This document shows positions 10,902 through 17,642 of a DNA stretch of 64,000 nt, piece after piece. The number at the start of each line of letters is the position of its first letter. Position 1 is the stretch's first letter. The stretch spans positions 123,936 to 187,935 of the IMG/VR virus record IMGVR_UViG_3300047560_001714; one strand, written 5' to 3'. The notes beneath the pieces were generated by a model, which was given only the letters and a program-made list of their open reading frames with translations, did no database searches and was not told where the DNA came from. The translations under genes and the position numbers were made by a program. The DNA comes from a virus.

Positions 10902-11405
10902 ATGAGATTAGATAACTATAATAACCCAATTTTCAGTGAGCATGATGTTTTTAATATCATGTACGAAGGTAATATCAATGTATTAGCTAATATACAAGTT
11001 GATATTACTGATGAACTAACTAAATTGACAGATATTTCAGATATAGATTTTATAACACCAATCGATCCTGCTATATCTGTCAAATCATTAGACAACTCTC
11101 GACAACAAAGATGGTTAATGCCAGATGAATACAATTCATTTGATGTATACAACTATTGTCTTTCCAAATGCAATACTGAACTAGAAAAAACCAGAGTTAC
11201 CGAGGAATTTGAAGCATTTAAATTATATAAAATGGAAAAGGTCCTCCAATGGCTTAAATATTTCGTTGATTCATGTACGGAACATAAGATTTTTTGGGGT
11301 GTCGGTAGAGGGTCTAGTGTATCTAGTTACATTTTATACCTTTTAGGGGTACATAAAATTAATAGCATTAAATACAAGTTAGACTGGCGAGAATTTTTAC
11401 GTTAA
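10902..11405 (+). CDS. DnaE-like fragment (bacterial DNA polymerase III alpha-like), function unknown
   Basis: 167 residues. The C-terminus from residue 133 reads GVGRGSSVSSYILYLLG, then an IKYKLDWREFL segment. This matches the bacterial DnaE core motif (GPGRGSxAGSLVAYxLGIT ... FERFLN). The protein stops just where the catalytic Asp-x-Asp of DnaE would follow, and there is no PHP exonuclease domain, so it cannot be a polymerase by itself. I recall similar short proteins in cyanophage genomes. It may mimic or bind host polymerase III; that is speculation. No strong ribosome-binding site is seen. Confidence 0.7.
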   Translation: MRLDNYNNPIFSEHDVFNIMYEGNINVLANIQVDITDELTKLTDISDIDFITPIDPAISVKSLDNSRQQRWLMPDEYNSFDVYNYCLSKCNTELEKTRVTEEFEAFKLYKMEKVLQWLKYFVDSCTEHKIFWGVGRGSSVSSYILYLLGVHKINSIKYKLDWREFLR

Positions 11406-11422
11406 TACAAAAGGAACTTAAT

Positions 11423-11728
11423 ATGGCTAAAAAACAAATTATTCACAAATCAATGCGCGGTAAAGCTGTTGATATGAACAAGTTAATGAATCAAAATGAG
11501 ATGACTTTAGCAGTTGGGAATGCTAAAGTTAACGCACGAGGGGATGAAATCGGCCCTGGTGGTAAAATCATATCAAACTTTGATAATATAACCACACCTG
11601 GTGGAATGGGTATTCAAAATCATCAGCCTAGACCCGCACCAGCGCAAGCAGAGGTGGTGGTACCACCAAAACCAGCAAAACAAGTAAAAGAGGACAGCAA
11701 TGATGTATTACCAGCGGGTGATGCATGA
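11423..11728 (+). CDS. Conserved hypothetical protein preceding the co-chaperonin
   Basis: 101 residues; basic N-terminus, a conserved-looking middle (GNAKVNARGDEIGPGGKII) and a Pro/Ala-rich low-complexity tail. It has a strong AAGGAA site 9 bases before the start and overlaps the co-chaperonin gene by 4 bases (ATGA), so the two are probably co-translated. No known domain recognised. Confidence 0.75.
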   Translation: MAKKQIIHKSMRGKAVDMNKLMNQNEMTLAVGNAKVNARGDEIGPGGKIISNFDNITTPGGMGIQNHQPRPAPAQAEVVVPPKPAKQVKEDSNDVLPAGDA

Positions 11729-12114
11729 GTGCAATTGACTGTAATAAGTTAATACCATTGCACGATGGCGTGATCGTTACCGATATGAACTTTGATGAAC
11801 AAGTTACTAAGGCCGGTATCGTAATAACTAGTGATAATGGCAAATCGGAAGGAATAAAACCACGATGGGGTAAGGTATATGCCATCGGACCGACCCAAAC
11901 TGATGTAAAAATAGGTGATTGGGTACTTGTTGAGCACGGTAGATGGACTCGGAAACTCGCAATTAAAACACCTGGGGTTGAACCATTTGATGTATTAAGA
12001 GTTGAAACGAAATCTATACTATTAGTCAGCAATACTCGCCCAGATGATGTATATTTGGGACAATCTAACGCATCCACCACCCAAACATTTGACTTTAGCA
12101 GTCCAATGTTCTAA
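11725..12114 (+). CDS. GroES/gp31-like co-chaperonin
   Basis: 129 residues. The order PLHDGVIV, AGIVIT, then a loop, GKVYAIGPTQ, VKIGDWVLVEHGRW is the GroES beta-barrel pattern: the N-terminal strand, a mobile-loop-like region around residues 20-38 and the dome/strand region. T4 gp31 replaces host GroES on GroEL to fold the capsid protein, and the same role is likely here. It has a longer C-terminal tail than bacterial GroES. Co-translated with 11423-11728 and followed by an intrinsic terminator. Confidence 0.8.
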   Translation: MSAIDCNKLIPLHDGVIVTDMNFDEQVTKAGIVITSDNGKSEGIKPRWGKVYAIGPTQTDVKIGDWVLVEHGRWTRKLAIKTPGVEPFDVLRVETKSILLVSNTRPDDVYLGQSNASTTQTFDFSSPMF

Positions 12115-12120
12115 AATACA

Positions 12121-12147
12121 GTCGGGATTGCATATCCCGACTTTTTT
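12121..12147 (+). terminator. Intrinsic terminator after co-chaperonin gene
   Basis: Perfect 8-bp stem GTCGGGAT/ATCCCGAC with a 5-base loop, followed by six T residues. Confidence 0.9.
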
Positions 12148-12176
12148 CATTAACAATCATCAAAAAGTAGGTAATA

Positions 12177-13112
12177 ATGGCCGCAAAAGAGCTGTGGACT
12201 GAAAAATATCGCCCATCAACACTAGACGGGTATGTATTTAAAGATAGTATTCAACAAAAACAGATTGAATCTTGGGTTACCGACCGTTCAATCCCTCATT
12301 TATTACTAAGTGGCAGTCCTGGAACTGGTAAAACCACTCTTGCAAAGGTATTATGCCATCTATTAGAGATTCCAAAGCTAGATTTTAAAGTAATTAACGC
12401 ATCTAGGCATACATCGATTGATTTTATCCGTGACACAATCGTAAATTTTACCCAAATGACCCCATTTGGACCATTCAAAGTCGTATTATTGGATGAAGCG
12501 GACTATCTTTCACCTAATGCACAAGCGGCATTACGTGGATTAATGGAGGAAAGACATTCAACCGCTAGATTTATTCTTACATGTAATCATTCTAACCGAA
12601 TTTTACCTGCGATTGTAAGTAGATGCCAGGGATTCCACGTCAACAAACTCGATATAACAGAATATACCACCAGAGTGGCTAAAATTCTAATTTCAGAGGA
12701 GGTGGTATTTGATTTGGATACATTAGATACGTTTGTTAAAGCCAATTATCCAGATTTACGCAAATGTATTAACATGGTTCAGCAATATAGTATTGGTGGT
12801 AAATTGATTGCACCAACTGACACCGATGCAGATGGATCTGATTATAAGTTTGGAATGGTTGAACTGTTTAAGAGTGGTAAAATTAGCGAAGCTAGAAAGT
12901 TGATATGCAGTAAAGCTAGACCAGAAGAAATTGAAGATATGTACCGCTGGTTATATGATAATATCGAACTATTTGGTGACAATGAAGAACAGCAAGAGTT
13001 GGCAATCTGTGTAATAAAGCAAGGATTAGTTGACCATACCCTAGTGATTGACCCAGAAATCAATTTATCCGCCACATTAATAAAACTATCACACATAAAA
13101 AAAGGGCCGTAA
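12177..13112 (+). CDS. 44: Sliding-clamp loader large subunit, AAA+ ATPase
   Basis: 311 residues, close to T4 gp44 (319). N-terminal WTEKYRPSTLDGYV is the RFC/gp44 signature. Walker A GSPGTGKT is at residues 46-53, Walker B VVLLDEAD ends at 109, and the SRC box with its arginine finger is at 148-150. The C-terminal collar helices follow. It uses ATP to load the clamp (32886-33617) onto primer-template DNA. In T4, gene 62 encodes the partner subunit next door. Here a terminator and the convergent phoH gene follow, and no gp62 candidate was found. Confidence 0.93.
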   Translation: MAAKELWTEKYRPSTLDGYVFKDSIQQKQIESWVTDRSIPHLLLSGSPGTGKTTLAKVLCHLLEIPKLDFKVINASRHTSIDFIRDTIVNFTQMTPFGPFKVVLLDEADYLSPNAQAALRGLMEERHSTARFILTCNHSNRILPAIVSRCQGFHVNKLDITEYTTRVAKILISEEVVFDLDTLDTFVKANYPDLRKCINMVQQYSIGGKLIAPTDTDADGSDYKFGMVELFKSGKISEARKLICSKARPEEIEDMYRWLYDNIELFGDNEEQQELAICVIKQGLVDHTLVIDPEINLSATLIKLSHIKKGP

Positions 13113-13122
13113 GGCCCTTTTT
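13099..13122. terminator. Bidirectional terminator between gp44-like gene and phoH
   Basis: AAAAAGGGCC and GGCCCTTTTT form a 10-bp stem with loop GTAA. The A-run on one side and T-run on the other serve both strands. The hairpin contains the last codons and stop of the clamp-loader gene (stop 13110-13112) and ends directly at the phoH stop. Confidence 0.88.
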
Positions 13123-13839
13123 CTATTCTCCATAAATGCTCAATACTTCTTTTACTGCTGGATGACGCTCTATGTCCTGAGCGTTAAAATTAGCAATATC
13201 AATATGATGTAAATCTGTTCTTTGTGATATCAAGGTACAAAAATCAATCAAACCGTTGTCTTTAAGACGATCCGCTTGTTCTAAATCCCCAGTTACCACC
13301 ATAGTTGAGTTATCCCCTATTCTTGTTAGTAACATCTTCATTTGGTTTACGGTTGCATTTTGCATTTCATCTGCAACTATATACGCATTTTTAAAAGTTC
13401 TGCCCCTCATGTACGCGAGTGGGCTAATTTCAATAACACCATCCTCCAAATATTTTACTATATCTCTTTGCTGATAATATTCTGAAAATACGTCAAAGAT
13501 TGGTCTAGTCCACGGCGCCATTTTTTCATTTAATGTGCCAGGTAAAAATCCCAAATCTTCATCTACAGATACGGCAGGTCGTGTCACAACGATTTTTTCA
13601 ATTTTTCCTTCTTGTAATAACTTAATTCCATACTGAACTGCAAGCATAGTTTTACCTGTACCGGCGGGACCGATAGCAAATATTATACTTTTTCGTTCGT
13701 CTTGTAATTTACGCAAATAATCGCGCTGATGTTGATTGCGCGGTGATAATGATACCACTCGCCGTTTTTGTGGAAGGTATGGTTGAAAATCTATTATGTT
13801 GACTTCTGATGTAAAACGTTTTTTCACTTTTCTACTCAT
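13123..13839 (-). CDS. phoH: PhoH-like ATPase
   Basis: 238 residues. Walker A GPAGTGKT at 57-64, VVTRPAV, then the PhoH-specific DLGFLPGTLNEKM, Walker B AYIVADEMQN, and the sensor region VVTGDLEQ. This is the complete PhoH ATPase core, which is common in marine phages; its role is debated (RNA metabolism or phosphate stress). It is the only minus-strand gene in the left 44 kb. It starts at ATG 13839 behind AGGAG, with a perfect late promoter element upstream. Confidence 0.92.
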   Translation of the reverse strand: MSRKVKKRFTSEVNIIDFQPYLPQKRRVVSLSPRNQHQRDYLRKLQDERKSIIFAIGPAGTGKTMLAVQYGIKLLQEGKIEKIVVTRPAVSVDEDLGFLPGTLNEKMAPWTRPIFDVFSEYYQQRDIVKYLEDGVIEISPLAYMRGRTFKNAYIVADEMQNATVNQMKMLLTRIGDNSTMVVTGDLEQADRLKDNGLIDFCTLISQRTDLHHIDIANFNAQDIERHPAVKEVLSIYGE

Positions 13840-13913
13840 TCAGTATCTCCTACGATTTTGAGCAACGTAGGACGTGTAGTAACTGCCATGTAAACTACAT
13901 AGGTCCTACTTAA

Positions 13914-13922
13914 GTATTTATA
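13914..13922 (-). promoter_or_regulatory. T4-type late promoter for phoH
   Basis: The minus strand reads TATAAATAC, an exact match to the T4 late consensus, about 75 bases before the phoH start codon. Confidence 0.65.
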
Positions 13923-13928
13923 ATAACG

Positions 13929-13936
13929 GCTAAATA
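13929..13936 (+). promoter_or_regulatory. Weak late-promoter-like element
   Basis: GCTAAATA, two mismatches from TATAAATA, 24 bases before the 13961 start. It would give a divergent late promoter pair with the phoH element. Confidence 0.25.
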
Positions 13937-13960
13937 AAGATAACATATACGGGATTTATT

Positions 13961-14548
13961 ATGAAAGATGTATTAGACGTAATTAAAAACATCCAAAGTT
14001 TATATGAGAACAACTCCAATCTTTCAGCTTTGAAAGATTTTGAACGTGTTTTAGCAGAAATGGATCTGTATGCATATAACAATTGGGAAGATGGGGAATT
14101 AGCGTATGGCCCCAAAATTGATAGACATTGGATTACCGCTGGATTTATGTGGCCACAGAAAAAAATGCCTGATCCAATTGGTGCAAAGAGATTATTAGGT
14201 CTTGGATGCAAAGTTAAATATCAAAAATCACATTTACTTGAAGCACGCCCTATCCGCACACCAGATGATATCAGACCTGGTACAAAAAAAGGAAAAGTTG
14301 ATAGAAATCCAATTTGGATTGTCGAAATTCAGATGCCCAAAAAAGTCGCCTTTGATATGTACAAAGGATACATGGACAAGATGAAAGCTGAAAATGCTGA
14401 TAATACTCCAGCATTAACGAATGCAACCGCACCAGCGACACCAGCACCAACCGCACCAGCAATGGCACCAGGAATGGCACCAGGCGGCGCCGCAGGTGGG
14501 GCTCCTAATATGTCGGCAGCAGGAGGGGCGCCAGCACCGGCGATTTAA
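13961..14548 (+). CDS. Conserved hypothetical protein with Ala/Pro-rich tail
   Basis: 195 residues. The first ~145 residues form a globular, aromatic-rich domain (FERVLAEMDLYAYNNW, RHWITAGFMWP, KMPDPIGAKRLL) that I recall as conserved across T4-like marine phages without assigned function. The last ~50 residues are Ala/Pro/Gly/Met repeats, a flexible tail. It lies just before the 14550 gene (1-base gap), and the pair probably act together. A virion or morphogenesis role is possible but not shown. Confidence 0.75.
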   Translation: MKDVLDVIKNIQSLYENNSNLSALKDFERVLAEMDLYAYNNWEDGELAYGPKIDRHWITAGFMWPQKKMPDPIGAKRLLGLGCKVKYQKSHLLEARPIRTPDDIRPGTKKGKVDRNPIWIVEIQMPKKVAFDMYKGYMDKMKAENADNTPALTNATAPATPAPTAPAMAPGMAPGGAAGGAPNMSAAGGAPAPAI

Positions 14549-14549
14549 T

Positions 14550-15293
14550 ATGGCAAATTTACAAGAAAGTTTACGAAAAAATGACCTTATACATTTAGTT
14601 GATAAAGTTTTTGAGATAGATGCATACCAAAGTAAAATCGGTGATGATAAAAACGTGGTCGTATTGAGCTTTACCGTTGACTCAGAAGACCCAGCAAAAG
14701 ACTTAGAGAATTTTGTAGAAATGGGGTATGACTTTGTGTTAGATGCCGACGTCAGTCCTGGTGAATCTGATGATGGTAAATATAAAGTTTTTATTGAATT
14801 AGAACGCAACCGACATACCGCTGAACAAATCCTAGAAATTTTAGATGGTGTTGAACGCATAACTGGGATGCCAGATATGAGATTTAGATACTTTAAAAAC
14901 TTTACTAGTCACGATGCAAATTTAGAAAATCTAGCTAACATAATTCCAATTACAAAAGCATCATATGAACGTGCAACCAACCCAGAAAGCATGGATAACT
15001 TTAGTAACTTTTTCTCAAATAGTTCATCCGATAAAGTTGATGTAATAGGGGAAACGATTAAATTTAATAAACTACGAGCTGACCCACTCTCGTTCAGAAT
15101 TATCAATAGTGGGTTGAAAGAAGATGTGTATGCATCTATAAAAGGCCCAATTATGATAGAAAGCAAAGATATTGCCGAAGTAATGTTCTATACAAAATAT
15201 ATTGGTAATTACAATATTAATAAAATAGGAAATACTTTTATCTTTGAGAATAACGGATGGGCCGTATCTATGGAGAGAAATAATGGCATTTGA
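14550..15293 (+). CDS. Conserved hypothetical protein
   Basis: 247 residues counted from ATG 14550. A longer in-frame reading from 14421 would run through the previous gene's tail and gives a Gln/His-rich low-complexity extension, so the shorter start is chosen. It begins MANLQESLRKNDLIHLVDKV and continues acidic and soluble, with no membrane or catalytic motif recognised. The pattern is familiar from T4-like marine phages, where it is also unassigned. It overlaps the endolysin gene by 11 bases. Confidence 0.75.
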   Translation: MANLQESLRKNDLIHLVDKVFEIDAYQSKIGDDKNVVVLSFTVDSEDPAKDLENFVEMGYDFVLDADVSPGESDDGKYKVFIELERNRHTAEQILEILDGVERITGMPDMRFRYFKNFTSHDANLENLANIIPITKASYERATNPESMDNFSNFFSNSSSDKVDVIGETIKFNKLRADPLSFRIINSGLKEDVYASIKGPIMIESKDIAEVMFYTKYIGNYNINKIGNTFIFENNGWAVSMERNNGI

Positions 15294-15909
15294 TTTTAGC
15301 TTTACTGAAGCAAAACTGGCGCAATTATTACCAGGGAATAAGTACGTGGAGTACTGGTTTGACGCCCTGAATATGATTTTGCCAGATTATGAAATAAACA
15401 CACTATTGCGTGTAAGTGCATTTATTGCGCAAACCGCGCATGAAAGCGGCAACTATAAATGTTTAAAAGAAAACTTAAATTATAGAGCAGTCACCTTACG
15501 TAAAGTATTCCCAAAATACTTTCCAACCGATGCATTGGCTGCACAATATGCACAAAAACCAGAAAAAATCGCAAATAAAGTCTATGGTGGCAGAATGGGG
15601 AACGGTCCAGAATCATCAGGTGACGGATTCCGTTACTGCGGTCGTGGCTTAATTCAGTTAACTGGTAAAACCAACTATACTAAATTTGCCGAATCTATCG
15701 ATACACCATTAGCCGACATTCCTGAATATTTAGGCACGTTTGAAGGAGCACTTCAATCCGCGTGCTGGTTCTGGGAAGAAAATGGACTTAACAAATGGGC
15801 AGATAAAGGTGATATGTTAACGTTAACCAAACGTATTAACGGTGGAACTATCGGTCTTCAAGATCGTATTAAACACTATCATCATGCAATGCACGTTTTA
15901 GGACAATAA
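15283..15909 (+). CDS. Endolysin, glycoside hydrolase family 19 (chitinase-like lysozyme)
   Basis: 208 residues from ATG 15283. GH19 signatures are present: AQTAHESGNY (catalytic Glu at residue 54), YGGRMGNGPESSGDG, and FRYCGRGLIQLTGKTNY, which is the substrate-cleft motif. GH19 endolysins cut the peptidoglycan glycan backbone. There is no signal peptide, so export to the periplasm needs the holin encoded directly downstream. It starts inside the previous gene. Family and role are clear; the exact bond cleaved is not. Confidence 0.92.
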   Translation: MAFDFSFTEAKLAQLLPGNKYVEYWFDALNMILPDYEINTLLRVSAFIAQTAHESGNYKCLKENLNYRAVTLRKVFPKYFPTDALAAQYAQKPEKIANKVYGGRMGNGPESSGDGFRYCGRGLIQLTGKTNYTKFAESIDTPLADIPEYLGTFEGALQSACWFWEENGLNKWADKGDMLTLTKRINGGTIGLQDRIKHYHHAMHVLGQ

Positions 15910-15938
15910 TATTAATAGACACGATTATGGAGTAAATT

Positions 15939-16439
15939 ATGTCAGCAAAAGATTACAACAAATTAACCGCCGCAGAACAGGCGGGTGAAGATTTTATGTC
16001 AAAAAACTGGAGACCAATGATGGCAATCACATACATGATGACATGTATTTTTGATTTTATCGCTGGACCAATCCTTTATAATGTATTACAATACTACAAT
16101 CCTGGGCAACATTTAGATATGTGGCAACCATTAACACTACAAGGTGGTGGTTTATACCATATCGCAATGGGTGTTGTATTAGGTATTACCGCACATGGTA
16201 GAACACAAGAAAAAATTAATGGAGCTGATGCCCCTGCACCAGCAATGCCTGGTATTGGTGGAATGATTAGCAGTTTTGCACCACAACCAGCTGCACCGGC
16301 GCCACAGCCACAATTTGCACCACAGCCACAATTTGCACCACAACCAGCTGCATACCAACCGCCAGAACCGATGGCTGCACCTGTTCAAAGTGGTAAATTA
16401 GGCCGTATTGTTCCACAAGAAGATGACCCATTACTATAA
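15939..16439 (+). CDS. Holin-like membrane protein
   Basis: 166 residues. The segment NWRPMMAITYMM begins a hydrophobic stretch (about 27-50), and a second runs at about 70-86. The NWRP...FDFI...GP pattern resembles the 3TM holin family of phages and gene-transfer agents. The cytoplasmic tail is rich in Pro/Gln/Ala with a tandem QPQFAP motif. Position next to the endolysin supports a role in opening the inner membrane. Only two clear membrane segments are visible. Ribosome-binding site GGAG precedes the start. Confidence 0.78.
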   Translation: MSAKDYNKLTAAEQAGEDFMSKNWRPMMAITYMMTCIFDFIAGPILYNVLQYYNPGQHLDMWQPLTLQGGGLYHIAMGVVLGITAHGRTQEKINGADAPAPAMPGIGGMISSFAPQPAAPAPQPQFAPQPQFAPQPAAYQPPEPMAAPVQSGKLGRIVPQEDDPLL

Positions 16440-16448
16440 GGAAATTAT

Positions 16449-16709
16449 ATGAAATTTTTAGCAACCATTTTATTATTAGTACCATTCACAATTTTAGCAG
16501 ACGACGCAGTTGTTGAAAAAGCTGCTGAAGTTAAAGTTGAACAAGCGGCGGACGTTAAACCAGAAACTGCTAAAGAAGAAGTTAAAAAAGAAGACGTTAA
16601 AAAAGAAGAAGTTAAAAAAGAAGACGTTAAAAAAGAAGAATCCAAACCAGCTGGAAAACCAGGAAAGAAAAAGCATCGTAAATACGAAGGCCGTAAAGTT
16701 CCTGTATAA
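16449..16709 (+). CDS. Small secreted Lys/Glu-repeat protein in lysis cassette
   Basis: 86 residues. The N-terminus MKFLATILLLVPFTILADDA is a clear signal peptide with a likely cut after ILA. The mature protein is made of tandem VKKE(E/D) repeats and ends in a strongly basic KKHRKYEGRK tail, so a periplasmic, highly charged rod is expected. It follows the holin by 9 bases. A spanin-like or peptidoglycan/membrane-binding lysis role is possible; there is no lipobox or transmembrane anchor after cleavage, so a classical spanin is not supported. Confidence 0.7.
   Translation: MKFLATILLLVPFTILADDAVVEKAAEVKVEQAADVKPETAKEEVKKEDVKKEEVKKEDVKKEESKPAGKPGKKKHRKYEGRKVPV
16575..16640 (+). repeat. Tandem 30-bp repeat (two units of two 15-bp halves)
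   Basis: GAAGTTAAAAAAGAA and GAAGACGTTAAAAAAGAA-type blocks alternate, with 30-bp units from 16578 and 16608. They encode the VKKEE/VKKED repeats of the secreted protein. Confidence 0.85.
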
Positions 16710-16718
16710 AAACAGTTC

Positions 16719-16747
16719 TTGACAGGTTACTCTAATTATTGTATAAT
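16719..16747 (+). promoter_or_regulatory. Consensus sigma70 promoter for dnaJ-clpA
   Basis: TTGACA at 16719-16724, a 17-base spacer, and TATAAT at 16742-16747: a perfect bacterial consensus, so host RNA polymerase should read it early. The upstream context AGTTC is shared with the promoters near 39250. Confidence 0.92.
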
Positions 16748-16780
16748 TACCTATATACAACTTTGGAGTAACCTAATTAT

Positions 16781-17626
16781 ATGACACATTATTCAACATT
16801 AGGCGTTTCTGAAAACGCATCTCAAGACGAAATTAAACAAGCATATCGTCGATTAGCAAATAAACATCACCCCGACAAAGGCGGCGATCAAGCAACATTC
16901 AAATCAATATCAGCCGCATACGATGTGGTGGGCGACCCCCAAAAACGTGCGGAATATGATAATCATCAACGATATGAACAAATGGGGCATTCATTTGGTG
17001 GAGGTGGCTTTGCACATTTTCATCAAGGAAACTTTCATGATATATTTGGGCACGCATCACCATTTGGTGACATGTTTGGTAGACGCGCCGTTCATAAAAA
17101 CCGAGACTTAAATTTAAACTGTACAATATCACTTGCCGATTCCTTTATCGGTAAGCAATTTGAAACTAGATATAGATTACCAAGTGGTAATGAATCTAGT
17201 GTTGTAATTTCTGTACCAGCAGGGGTTGCAAATGGTGATACAATAAAGTATAATGGTTTGGGTGATGACACTATTAGTAATATCCCTCGCGGAAACTTAA
17301 ATATAACTATTTTAGTACAGCATGACGAAAAATTTGACAGAGTGGGCGATGACCTGTATACTACTGTCGAAATCAACCCAATCGAAGCAATAATTGGATG
17401 TACAAAGCAAGTACAAACAATTACCGGTGCAATGACAAAAGTTGATATTCGTCCAGGTGTTGAAACCGGCACCGAATTTGCAAAACCAGGTGGTGGATTC
17501 AAAAATATCCATACCAACATGCTAGGTAGGTTTGTGGTACTTGTTAAGATTAAAACACCAACTATCACTGACCGAGATTTACTCTCACAACTTAGCGATA
17601 TAAACAATAAACTTAATTCACTTTAA
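16781..17626 (+). CDS. dnaJ: DnaJ/CbpA-type Hsp40 co-chaperone
   Basis: 281 residues. J domain at 1-70 with the HPD motif at 30-32 (needed to stimulate DnaK ATPase), then a Gly/Phe-rich linker (about 75-105), then two beta-sandwich client-binding domains, without the four-cysteine zinc finger of type I DnaJ. This makes it a class B, CbpA-like Hsp40. It should direct host DnaK to phage-chosen clients. It sits directly downstream of a consensus early promoter and 16 bases before clpA, so both are one operon. Confidence 0.92.
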   Translation: MTHYSTLGVSENASQDEIKQAYRRLANKHHPDKGGDQATFKSISAAYDVVGDPQKRAEYDNHQRYEQMGHSFGGGGFAHFHQGNFHDIFGHASPFGDMFGRRAVHKNRDLNLNCTISLADSFIGKQFETRYRLPSGNESSVVISVPAGVANGDTIKYNGLGDDTISNIPRGNLNITILVQHDEKFDRVGDDLYTTVEINPIEAIIGCTKQVQTITGAMTKVDIRPGVETGTEFAKPGGGFKNIHTNMLGRFVVLVKIKTPTITDRDLLSQLSDINNKLNSL

Positions 17627-17642
17627 CAACGAGGTATACAAT

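Noticed and set aside
10902-11405. Functional DNA polymerase III alpha subunit
   Set aside because: 167 residues only; PHP domain and catalytic aspartates are absent.
14421-14549. In-frame upstream extension of the 14550 gene
   Set aside because: Translation is Gln/His/Arg-rich because it reads the previous gene's Ala/Pro tail in another frame; ATG 14550 fits better.
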